NCBI GenBank assembly: GCA_036874045.1
Contig: CM072336.1
Location: 10,692,501-10,756,500 of the forward strand
Reading direction: 5' to 3'
DNA: 64,000 bases
From: Cymodocea nodosa
Lineage: Eukaryota; Streptophyta; Magnoliopsida; Alismatales; Cymodoceaceae
Part shown: positions 21,713 to 32,205 of the stretch, piece after piece
Position numbering within the stretch: the stretch's first letter is position 1
How the letters are laid out: every line of letters starts with the position of its first letter
Notes under the pieces: model-generated
The model's database searches: none
Told to the model about the DNA's origin: nothing
Seen by the model: the letters and a program-made list of their open reading frames with translations, nothing else
Program-made: the position numbers and the translations under genes

Positions 21713-24212
21713 TATGACACTCAGCAAATTAAATCCTAGGTTTTCTACATATAGTACATTCGAAGTAACACAAGTAGGAGTTATTTGAACATTGCCCATA
21801 CCTATGATTTTATCTTTGCTTTTGTTTCCAAATGTTACACTTCCTTTCATGGTATTTGTAAAATTTTGTAATAGACTTTTCTGTCCGGTCATGTGACTTG
21901 ACGCTCCACTATCCAAGATCCATTTTGATGTTGTTTCCTCCTACAACACAAATTAAGAAAAACTTTTTCTTGGTACCCAATGTTGTTGAGGACCAAGTTC
22001 ATTAAATGCATATTTCTTCTTTTTGTTTAAAAATAGTTTAACATTATCATTTATATTCTTATTATTTGTAAGTACTATTGATTTATCATTAGCTTCATAC
22101 TCACATATAGCATTATTGCTTTTGCAATCATTCTTTTTGTTTTCAGATGTAGTATAATCAAGACCAAACAGATTTTTATCAGTTGTTAATTTATTTTGGT
22201 CATGCTCATACATTTCAGTAAGTTCATACCAAGATTTTGTAATTGTATTAACACTTTCCGTACATACAAAATCTTTTTCTGCACAAGAATTTTTAGTTTT
22301 ATCACATGTAGAATGAGTAATTGGTCTAATACTAGTGTATTGAATTACATGCTCAGGTTTCTGAATTTTCAGTTTACTACAATTGTCTGAAATTTTAGAA
22401 ACATTAGAAACTGAATTTCAAGAACAAGAAACAAGATTTTTAGAAACATTTATAGTCATGTTAGAAGTACAATTTGACAAATCACATTGATTTATATTAT
22501 TACTGCATGATTCATCCCTTGAAGTACCTACTTCTACATATTTATTACCTTGTTTCATAATAAAAGGAATTTTAGTCTTAGATTTACTTGAACTACAACT
22601 AATAAATCCTTTATTGGCTTGAGATTCAGGATATTCAGGATAATCAAATCCTAAGCCAAATTTATAAGACACCGCAGGGGTACTAGTTAGTTTGTCTAAC
22701 TTAGTTTGACTTAAATTTCATTTCTCAATGGTAGAATTTAAATCTTGCTCTCTCAGTTTTAATTTATCTATCTCTAATTCAATTTCATTTATATTTTTTC
22801 TCAACATTTCATTTTCAGACTCTATCTTTAATTTTTCAGCATTTATATTCTGTATTTGTTCATGCAAGATACATTCATTAAATCTAAATTTCTGCAAATC
22901 TCTAGCATGATTTTCATTATCACATTTAAACTTTTCTAAAGTAGTAGACAGGAAACAATTTTCTTCTTCCATAATGGATGAAGATTTTCTAATATTCTTA
23001 TTTTCCAGTTTACATACTTTAAGTTTTTGTAATAATGCATGATAAGCACATAATAATTCATCAAAGTTGAAATCTGAATGACTTTCAGGATCAGATATTA
23101 CCTCAGACTCATCTGCCATGAAGCACACATGACCAACGTCTTCTAACTCTTGTTCTCCTTCTGAATGTGAAGATTTTGATGCTGATTCCTTAGATTCAAA
23201 CTTTTCAGATGTGTCATTCCAAGTGACCTTCAAAGCCTTTTTCTTGTAAAACTTTTTCTGAGTTTTCTGAGCTGTCTTCTTCTGATTTGTCCTACTTTGC
23301 TTTTCATTTTTCCTCATAGGACAATCTGGAGAAAGATGTTCAGGTTTCTTACAGTTGTAACATACATACTTTTTAGATGAAGAATTCTTGTCATTTAGTG
23401 ATTTTGACGTTGAGGGTTTATCATTTTGGTTCCTTTGCTGTTTCCTAGCTTTCCTTGCTTTCTTGAATTTCCTAGTCAGCAAAATCAAATCCTCGTCAGA
23501 ATCAATAGATATAACAGAATCTGAATTAATTTCAAAGGCTATTTCTTTCTTCATTTCTAGTTTGTTGTGAATCAGTGATTCATTTAATTAAACTTCATAA
23601 GCTGTTAAATTTCCTATAAGTTCATTCATAGTATAAACATTTAAATCTCGTGATTCCTCAATTGATGTTACTTTCTGAGACCATTTAGAACTTAGGGATC
23701 TGAGAATCTTCCTCACCAAATCCTTTTGTTCAAAATTCTTTCCTAAACATTTTAAAGAGTTTATGATATCAAGAAATCTGGAAAACATCTCAGAAATATT
23801 TTCGTCTTCATGCATCTTAAAGAGTTCATAATTTATGAATCAACATGTTTATTTTTCTCTTTTTAACTTGAGAAGTACCTTCATGTGAAACTTCTAATGC
23901 ATGCCACGCCTCATAAGCAAATTTATATGCCGACACTTTAATGAACTGTTCATAACTCAATGCACAAAATAAAATATTTAAACCCTTAGCATTCAGAGTT
24001 TCATTTTCTTTTTCAGTAATTGTCCAAGTATTATAAAGAGTAGTTAGCAGAGTATATGGTTTAGAAATCATGAACCACAATTTATGATCTATACTTTGAA
24101 GAAAAACAGTCATCCTATATTTCCAATATTCAAAATGTATTTCATCAAATAAAGGAGGACGATTAAGATTTTGGCCTTCATATAAAGAAAAATTACCATT
24201 TCCAATAGCCAT
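21704..24212 (-). pseudogene. gag: Copia gag and protease of element A
   Basis: Gag starts MAIGNGNFSLYEGQNL at 24212. It has the copia Gag core (FEYWKYRMTVFLQSIDHKL, AYEAWHALEVSHEGTSQVK, MFSRFLDIINSLKCLG), a basic part and a CCHC knuckle (CYNCKKPEHLSPDC, around 23350). A long predicted coiled coil follows (LENKNIRKSS through INEIELEIDKLKLREQ). The protease follows with its active-site triad DSGASS near 21900. Breaks are a frameshift near 23830, a stop near 23588, and stops at 22718, 22418 and about 22215. Element A is the only copy here that keeps the complete linker between the knuckle and the protease. The protease runs into the deletion at about 21710, so its C-terminus is missing. Confidence 0.88.
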
Positions 24213-24398
24213 TTTACCATAGATTTTTCAACCTATTTGATTTTAAACAGTCTAAAAACTTTAAAACAACTTGAGCCTTAAATCAAGAAAGTTAAACGTA
24301 TGCTCAGATATTAATTTCTGTTTAAAAATAAGGAAGGTAGAATAAGCAATGATATTAAATAAGTTGGTATCGATTTTAAAACAAAGATTATCAACAAA

Positions 24399-24410
24399 GC
24401 TCTGATACCA
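24399..24410 (-). promoter_or_regulatory. Primer binding site of element A (tRNA-iMet)
   Basis: The minus strand reads TGGTATCAGAGC, two bases after the 5' LTR end. It is complementary to the 3' end of plant initiator methionine tRNA and is the usual copia/Sirevirus primer site. Confidence 0.93.
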
Positions 24411-24412
24411 CT

Positions 24413-26170
24413 TGTAGTATTGTATAGCTACACAAGAGGGGGGTGAATTGTGTATTTTTAATATTTTCTGAAATATAATTGAAACTTTAAAACTCAAAAA
24501 CAAGTTGAGACATTTTTTTCATAAATTCATTTTTATTCAAGGTTTCAATTACAATATACAATTCAATTCTCCTCAGAAATTCTAGATGCAATTATATTTC
24601 GATACCATGTTTCATCTATACAATTTCATAATTACAAACAGAGAAGACTAATTTGCGGAATTTAAAACATTTCTCCCTATTTGAGATCTTTCTTCTTCTT
24701 CTTCTTTTTTTTCTTCAGCAATTCTTCAGTGACGAATATCTTGTCTTTTTATGCTTCACTGGATTTGCTTTCTTTTGATACTTCAAATCGTTAGTGACGA
24801 AAATCTTACCTTTTTATGCTTCACTGAATTTTCTTCCACTTGAGAGATTTTTACCGAAGAGGTGTTTTTGATCCCTGAAAAAGATTTTTCTTTCGGTGTG
24901 CAGGAATGGATTGATCCTTGAAAAGATTTTTCGTTTTGTGTGCAAGGATAAATTGATCAACGAGAACTCTATGCCTTTTATACTGTATCTTCATTTCATG
25001 CATATCCTTCACGTTTAACCACTACCAATTTTCCACTTCTCCACGTCTTTTCTTTTTCCTTCATCGAAACACACACGTTCTAACCCACATTTTTATTTCG
25101 AATTTTCTTTATTCATCAGTCCTAGATCTCTAAAAAATTTCCTGCAAAATAAACTTTCTCGTCCAAAATTTTTTTATCAGTGTAATAAGAAGTCGTTACT
25201 TTAATGTTAACTAAACGAGTAACACAAGTATATATATATAACTTAACGTTTCTAACTTAACGAGTTCACCATGTGCCATTTCACGTGACAAGTACTGTAG
25301 CTAACTCAACGAACTAAGTCCGTGGTGTTATGCTAACTCAACAAACCAGCTTAACCTTTCTTTCGGAAGGTTAAACGATAACTCACCAAAAATAGTTTAA
25401 GTTTCGGATAGTTACAGATGTAAGTCACTGAAAAACTCTTTATATTACAAAACTAGTGAGACACGTGTCAAGACCTAAAAACATGACTAAAGTTACCTTT
25501 CGGATAGTTACGACTGTAAGTCTCCGAACAAACTTTAACTCACCGATTCAGTAATAAACAAATGTTTTTATAATAAGAATTTTACCACGTGCAAAAATAA
25601 CAACTTAAGTTTATAACGCTAACCTAACGCGTTGCCTTAGTGTTCAATATAGCAACTCAACACGTTTAGTTATGTTAACTTAACGAGTTAAACATGTGCA
25701 CCTCACGTGATACAATACAACATTCGTAACTTATAATTTCACCACGTGTATAACACTAACTTAACGAGTTCGTCTCTTCTTTTACTCACTAACTTAACGA
25801 GTTATCACGATACCTATTTTAACCTTTAAGCCTCTAACTTAACGAGTTCTCACGTTATCTCTATACAAACAAAACTCTAACTTAACGAGTTATCTAAACG
25901 TGCACTGTTCATGATACAGAAGATATAACATTAAAACATATCATGCTTTTCAATAAAAAAACACACGTTAACTTAACGTTTAGGTAAATGAGAAATTAAT
26001 GCAACAAAACGACTAGTTATTAACTTCAGATCCAATACAGACAAGTATTTATATTAGTAAGCTTTTTCTGTATTAATTGATGATTTTAATTTCTTTTCAC
26101 AAGCAATAGTAATTGAGCAAATATGATTATTTTCATTCAGCACACATCATCAAAACAAAAATACTCAATA
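24413..26170 (-). repeat. 5' LTR of element A
   Basis: 1758 bp, matching 14798-16559 with scattered differences. In the promoter part it carries the CGGATAGTTAC/GTAAGTC type palindromes and the GACACGTGTC box (25462-25471), which the LTRs of B and C lack. At its 26170 end the expected CA (plus strand) reads TA. Confidence 0.94.
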
Positions 26171-26252
26171 GGAGGCATCAATTTCATTAACAGTTTTGTT
26201 AACATGGTTAGGTACTGCTTGTATTAGCAATCCTCCTGTAGGTCTAACTTCT
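26171..26252 (-). pseudogene. gag: 82-base island of X2 gag between copia A and B
   Basis: This is the only X2 sequence left between the two insertions. It aligns with X1 gag near 5797-5880 (minus strand here). It begins with the GGAGG duplication of A and ends with the CTTCT duplication of B (26248-26252; partner 38073-38077). Confidence 0.9.
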
Positions 26253-27859
26253 TGTAGGATCGTATGGCTACACAAGAGGGGGGTGAATTGTGTATTTTTA
26301 ATATTTTCTGAAATATAATTGAAACTTTAAAACTCAAAAACAAGTCGAGACATTGTTTTCATAAAATCATTTTTATTCAAGGTTTCAATTACAATATACA
26401 ATTCAATTCTCCTTAGAAATTGTAGATGCAATTATATTTCGATACCATGTATCATCTAAACAATTTCATAACTACAAACAGAGAAAACTAATTTACGGAA
26501 TTTAAAACTTTTCTCCCTGTTTGAGATCTTTCTTCTTCTTCTTTTTCTTCTTCAGCAATTCTTTAGTAACGAATATCTTGTCTTTTCATGCTTCACCGAA
26601 TTTGCTTTCTTCTAATACTTCAAATCTTCAGTGACGAAAATCTTACCTTTTTATGCTTCACTGAACTTTCTTCCACTTGAGAGATTTTCCCGAAGAGGTG
26701 TTTTTGATCCCTGAAAAAGATTTTTCTTTTGGTGTACAGGGATGGTTTGATCCTTAAAAAGATTTTTCGTTTTGTGTGCAAGGATAAATTGATCAACGAG
26801 AATTCTATGCCTTTTATACTGTATCTTCATTTCATGCATATCCTTCACGTTTAACCACTACTAGTTTTCCACTTCTCCACGTCTTTTCTTTTTCCTTCAT
26901 CGAAACACACACGTTCTAACCCACGTTTATATTTCGAATTTCCTTTAATCATCAGTCTTGGATCTCTGAAAAATTTCCTGCAAAATAAACTTTCTCGTCC
27001 AAAAGTTTTTCATCAGTGTAATAAGAAGTCGTTACTTCAATGTTAACTAAATGAGTAACACAAGTATATATATAATTTAACGTTTCTAACTTAACGAGTT
27101 CCTTATGTGCCATTTCACGTGACAAGTACTATAGCTAACTCAACGAACTAAGTTTGTGGTGTTATGCTATCTCAATGAACCATCTCCATTGTGTTATGAT
27201 AACTCAACGAACCATTTTCGTTGTGTTATGATAACTCAACGAACCAGTAATAAACAAATGTGTTTATAATAACAAATTTACCACGTGCAAAAATAACAAC
27301 TTAAGTTTATAATGCTAACCTAACGCGTTGCCTTAGTGTTCAATATAGCAACTCAACGCGTTTAGTTATGTTAACTTAACGAGTTAAACATGTGCACCTC
27401 ACGTGATACAATACAACATTTGTAACTTATAATTTCACCACGTGTATAACACTAACTTAACGAGTTCGTCTCTTCTTTCACTAACTAAACGAGTTATCAC
27501 GTGACCTATTTTAACCTTTAAGCCTCTAACTTAACGAGTTCTCACGTGACCTCTATACAAACAAAACTTTAACTTAACAAGTTGTCTAAACGTGCACTAT
27601 TCATGATACAGAAGATATAACATTAAAACATATCATGCTTCTCAATAAAAACACACGTTAACTTAACGTTTACCTAATGAGAAATTAATGCAACGAAACG
27701 ACTAGATATTAACTTTAGATCCAATACAGACAAGTATTTATATCAATAAGCTTTTTCTGTATTAATTGATGATTTTAATTTCTTTTCACAAGCAATAGTA
27801 ATTGAGCAAATATGATTATTTTCATTCAGCACACATCATCAAAACAAAAATACTCAACA
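26253..27859 (-). repeat. 3' LTR of element B
   Basis: 1607 bp. The promoter part differs from that of A. The CGGATAG palindromes and GACACGTGTC are absent, and about four units of a 32-base repeat (core ATAACTCAACGAACCAT) lie at about 27135-27248. The CACGTG boxes further upstream are kept. Confidence 0.94.
27135..27248. repeat. 32-bp tandem repeats in element B LTR
   Basis: Units contain AACTCAACGAACCATCTCC and a TTGTGTTATG half. Equivalent arrays lie at about 37340-37456 (B, 5' LTR), 42070-42190 and 52495-52612 (C). The A LTRs have only the first unit or two, followed by other palindromes. Confidence 0.8.
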
Positions 27860-28355
27860 ATCTCCCCCTTTTTGATGATGACAAAACCATATTAAATCAA
27901 TTATGAAATATGTTTAACTCAACAAAGCACCTTCGTTGGGTTAACTTTTAATTCAAAAAACTTGTTTGTTGACTTAAGTTCATTTAAGCTTATTTCTATT
28001 GTTTGTGTAAATTTTACCACTCAGAACTAAAACTCTCAGATGTCAATAATTATATAAGTATCAGTTTTCTAATTATCATCTATTAGATTACAATAACCAT
28101 TTAAATAGCATCTCCTTTTATAATATATATAAGCAATTAAGATCATAATCATCTTTTTATAATATTTCTCCCCCTTTTTGTCATTAATCAAAAAGATAAT
28201 TACAGAGAATATATATATGTATATAAGAGAATTACAACAACGATTTCTGTAAACAAGAATAATAATTGAACACATTTACAGAAAAATGTATTGTTCAATG
28301 AATCAAACAAGTAATACAAACATTACATTTTGTATTCAGAAACAAACAAAAACAG
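27860..28355 (-). other. Polypurine tracts and noncoding stretch of element B
   Basis: The polypurine tract at 27862-27873 directly precedes the 3' LTR. A second tract is at 28168-28179 (minus strand ACAAAAAGGGGGAG). Nothing else is recognised. Confidence 0.8.
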
Positions 28356-30620
28356 TTATCGACCCCTCCTAAGTATATCACTTATAGCATTACATATTTT
28401 ATCACCTAGATGCCTAATATCATTTCTGATGTCGTTAAGCACTGCATCTAAGTCAGTAGTTAGCAGGGTTTGCTGTTCTGCTTGAACTGAATAACATTGT
28501 TGTTGTTGTATATGGTCTGTATCAGGTTGTTGTTGTTGTTGTCGTTGAGGTTTATGCATGGCCTAGAATTTTTGCAAATCTTTGACACTAAATGCTCTCA
28601 TGCCTTTAGTTTTAGAGGGCCAGTCGGATAAATTCAATTGGCTTGCAAGGATTCTACATACAGCATCACCATAAAATAACTTTGAATTTATATGTTGTAG
28701 TTCAAAAGTGAAAACATCAAACCAATTGATTTGAATTCTATCCAGCAAGCTATAAGTTGCATATAAACAACATCTGCTGACTTCCATATTGTGTCCAACT
28801 CTCTGAAATAAATTTGCATGCAATATATTTGAAATAAACCTTGCCTCTACATTCAGATTTTCCACTAATCTCATTTCAGAATATACAACTGGAATTTTTG
28901 ATAAAGACTGAATGTTCCATTCTAGTTGTCTTATTATGTCAAATCTGTTGGTAACAACAACACCTTCATTCTTTAATCCTAAAACTTCAAAAATTAACTC
29001 AGGAGACAATATAAACTCCTGTTCATTTATTTGAGTTTTTAGAAAATTTCCATTCTTGTCCAGATTGCTATAAAAAGCTGCAATAAGCTTTGTGTATTGC
29101 TTCCATTTCGTTCCTACTGGCAAGAATTTAATGAGGCCTTGAAACTCAAACAGATCTCTTATTTCCATCAAATTTCTAAATTTTATTGGACGAGCATGCA
29201 GAATCTGACATGTAATCAGATTATTGTATTTCTGCAATGCTTCTTCAGATCTAAAATGAATTGCATTACCTTGAATTTTTAATATTGTACACAAAGAAGG
29301 TGATACCTAAAGCTGTGATTCAGAGTTTAATTCATCTTCAGGAACCTCTTCTTCAAAATGAATGTCATGTTGTTCCTCTTCCAAAATATTATCTTGAAGC
29401 TGCTCAGGTAAGCTTGATTCTTCAGCTTCAACAGTGTTAGGAACATTGTCAATATGCTCAACATTCATCTGTTCAGTCTCTATAGAATGTTTAGAGTACA
29501 ATTTTTCCATAAATTCTACAGCCGATGTATCTATCTGTAATTGTTCATTTTGTTCAACAGATATTTCCATTGATTCATGTTGTGAATTCTCAAACTCTAC
29601 TTCTAGAGATTCTGTAGAAGGCTGGTTAACTTTTAGCTCTTCTGGAGTCTTAACATTTTCAATATCTGCTACTCCAGACAATTCAGCCTTTGAACTAGTT
29701 ACTGCCTCAACATTGTCAATTATATCTGTAATAACTTGTTCAATGTTAGGTGCTTGATGCTCTGATTTGTCAATTTCTACATCATCAGGACTTGTACTAA
29801 TAGAAAAACTTGAGCACCTATTTGACTTGGATTTCTTCTCAAGTTTTCTAGCAAGGGAAAATAAAGTCCCATTATCTTCATCAGTTTCAGTGTGTTCGGA
29901 ACTGATGAGTTTATCAGATGCACAATAAGGTACAATGTCTAGACATACATTGTCCTTTGGAAATAAATTTTCATCTGATTTCCCTTTTTCAAAAGACTTT
30001 GTTTCCTTAGACATAATTTTTCTGACTTTCCTTCTTCTATAACATTTCTGTTTCTCCTTTTCAATTATTGCTATTTTCTTTTCAAATTGCTCCATAAAAG
30101 TTTTCTGCTTTAATTCTTCTAAGGCACTTTCTATTGCAACGGCCTTTCGAAGACTATCAACTTTTGTTTTGTCTACATCAATATCTGATTCTACTTGTTT
30201 TGAATATAAAGGAGTAGGGATAGCTGATTCATGCTCTTCCTCAAATACATGTAGTCTTGTACCATTTATAGGAGTTTGAGGAGTTCTATTTGATGAACCT
30301 ACACCTTTTTCCAAATATTTTGCATACTGTTCCAAAAATGCAATCCCAGCACATTTCATTCTGTATTCTCTATCATATTTACTTCGAATACCCATGTATG
30401 TAATACTTGCATCAGTATGTTGAAGTTCTTGTCTAACTTCATCTAATATATCATGAGAAAAGAACTAATCTCTATAAAGTTCTTCTAACCTTTTGTCCAC
30501 TCGAAATATTTTCTTGAACCAAGCACGTGGAACTTCATCACTTTCTATTTCTTTTCCTTTTGCATCTCTTCTGCTTTTGCCTTTTCCTCTACCACGACCT
30601 TTGTAGAACTTGGAGACCAT
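28356..30620 (-). pseudogene. Env-like ORF of element B (nearly intact)
   Basis: The frame runs from MVSKFYKGRGRGKGKS at 30620 to a stop at 28356, 755 codons including the stop, with only three in-frame stops: near 30466, 29306 and 28562. The longest open parts are 362 and 243 codons. From the N-terminus: a Lys/Arg/Gly-rich start; KKIFRVDKRL; a predicted coiled coil (ESALEELKQKTFMEQFEKK followed by IIEKEKQK); an acidic Glu/Ser-rich middle of about 250 residues; the conserved C-terminal domain (DLFEFQGLIKFLPVG, FYSNLDKNG, LSPELIFEVLGLKNEG, RVGHNMEVSR, RIQINWFDVF, KLFYGDAVCRILASQL); and a Gln-rich tail (RQQQQQPDTDHIQQQQ). There is no visible signal peptide or membrane segment. The C-terminal domain is homologous to the env-like ORF of the gypsy-derived X copies. 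The function is unknown. Confidence 0.82.
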
Positions 30621-32205
30621 CGTCGCAGGTTGTAACAGCAACAAGCGGGAAAGATTTTCTTGACAAAGTTTACAAATAACCTAAGTCCCCGTGTAATAAG
30701 TGTTTAAATAGGGTTTTTAGGCGTATAACTCAACGTGAAGAGAAGTCGGGTTTAGAAATAAAATAAATATTGAATAAAGTTTATTCAATCAAGGTACCCG
30801 AAATATTCAAGTATAACTCGTTGAGTTAACTAACCTAATGAGTAAAACGCTGTCTAGAGGCAGTTTTACACGTTACCTTATCTAACATAACGTCTAGTTA
30901 GTACACTTAAACAAGTTTCAGATGCTTCCAACTGAAATGTTCCGAAAACAACACACATGCTAAACTTAACATTATCTTGAGAACATTGTAAACTATTTGA
31001 ACATTTTGTCCTTTGAATCTAAAATAGTTTATTTGTCTTTTTAAATTATTTCATCAAGATTTTAAGAGGACATTAATTCAGATTAACTAAGACTTGTATT
31101 CTAAATTATATTAATCTGTTTTCGACATTGTTAATCCTCTACCTACAAATATACTTCAAATATAGTCAATCAAAATACAAAATATACTTGTAGTGACAAT
31201 AGATGTTAAGTATAACTATACTTTTACATTTTCTTTTCAGATTCTTCTGTTATCCTAACATCATCAAAAATGATTTTCAGAATCAATTCCTACTGTATAT
31301 GAATCAAAACACAACTTTGAACTCAATTTGATTAATTCAAGGAGAATAAAAGAATGTACCTCAAATAAACGTTTTCAAAAGTACTAATGTTGATTCAATA
31401 AATCAGTAGTTATATTGTTATAAACTATATGCGATTCAAAATATCTGTAATTAATGAAACAACTTTTTCTTTTCAAAACAGTAAATATTGATAATTTTCT
31501 TTAAAAGTTAGTTTGAAAAGCTTGAATCATACAAGAGCTTTCTAATGTACCCGTGTAATGAGCTTTCAGTCAATAATCCCAGATTTGATCAGGACCTTAG
31601 GTTGCCAGATTTAAAGAATCCTTTTTTAGGACAACAATCCTTACATACCTATCTGCTCAAGTACAAAAGGCTCGTGATCAAACTGATCAATAAACTCTCA
31701 AAGATTTTCACTTTGTAAGCACTTTTCATTTTAAGCACAGTATATATGTATTCCATTAGTACAGATGCAATAAAACACAAATCTCATACAATTTTTACTT
31801 CTATGATTGTATTGAGAATATTAATCTATTTCAATAAGCTTATACTTTTGATTAAGAGTTTAAGATGAGTTACATATAACTTATTCTACAAGTTTAATCA
31901 ATTAAGTCAAATTTATGCATGATCATATGCATTTTTTTGATTCAAAGAAAACATTTAATCAAAATTTCAGAATGTCAGAAGTATTTAATGTTTTTCATTT
32001 ACACTTCCATTTAAAATCGTAAAAACTATTAAAATTGATAAACTACTTAAAATCAATAAGATACTACTATGATTTTACAATAAATACATAGTATCTTAAG
32101 CAGCAATTTAGATATTACTTTAGATATTTATAATAAGTATATAATATCTATGAGGTGAACAACATCATCAATAATATTTATCTTTTTATGTGGAGTTTAA
32201 GTATT
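30621..32205 (-). other. Post-pol noncoding module of element B
   Basis: 1.6 kb without a credible ORF, equivalent to 1-950 plus the part lost off-window in D, and to 19306-20893 and 45602-47180. The pol-proximal part is shared with X1 and X2. Next to the env-like ORF lie arms AACTCAACGTG (30727-30737) and CGTTGAGTTAAC (30819-30830). Confidence 0.8.

Larger units (their letters stand above)
14798..26170 (-). mobile_element. Copia (Sirevirus-like) element A, complete ends
   Basis: This is an 11.4 kb element on the minus strand with two LTRs (24413-26170 and 14798-16559), a primer site after the 5' LTR, polypurine tracts before the 3' LTR and a GGAGG duplication. Internally it has gag, protease, a deletion that removes nearly all of integrase and most of RT, then the end of RT, RNase H, a noncoding module and an env-like ORF. 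Because it cannot make integrase, it was probably mobilised by proteins of a relative, unless the deletion came after insertion. By eye its two LTRs differ more than those of B do, so A is probably the older insertion. Confidence 0.92.

Noticed and set aside
24399..24410. Possible tRNA gene near the iMet-complementary site
   Set aside because: Only 12 bases match the tRNA 3' end. This is the retrotransposon primer site, with no cloverleaf around it.
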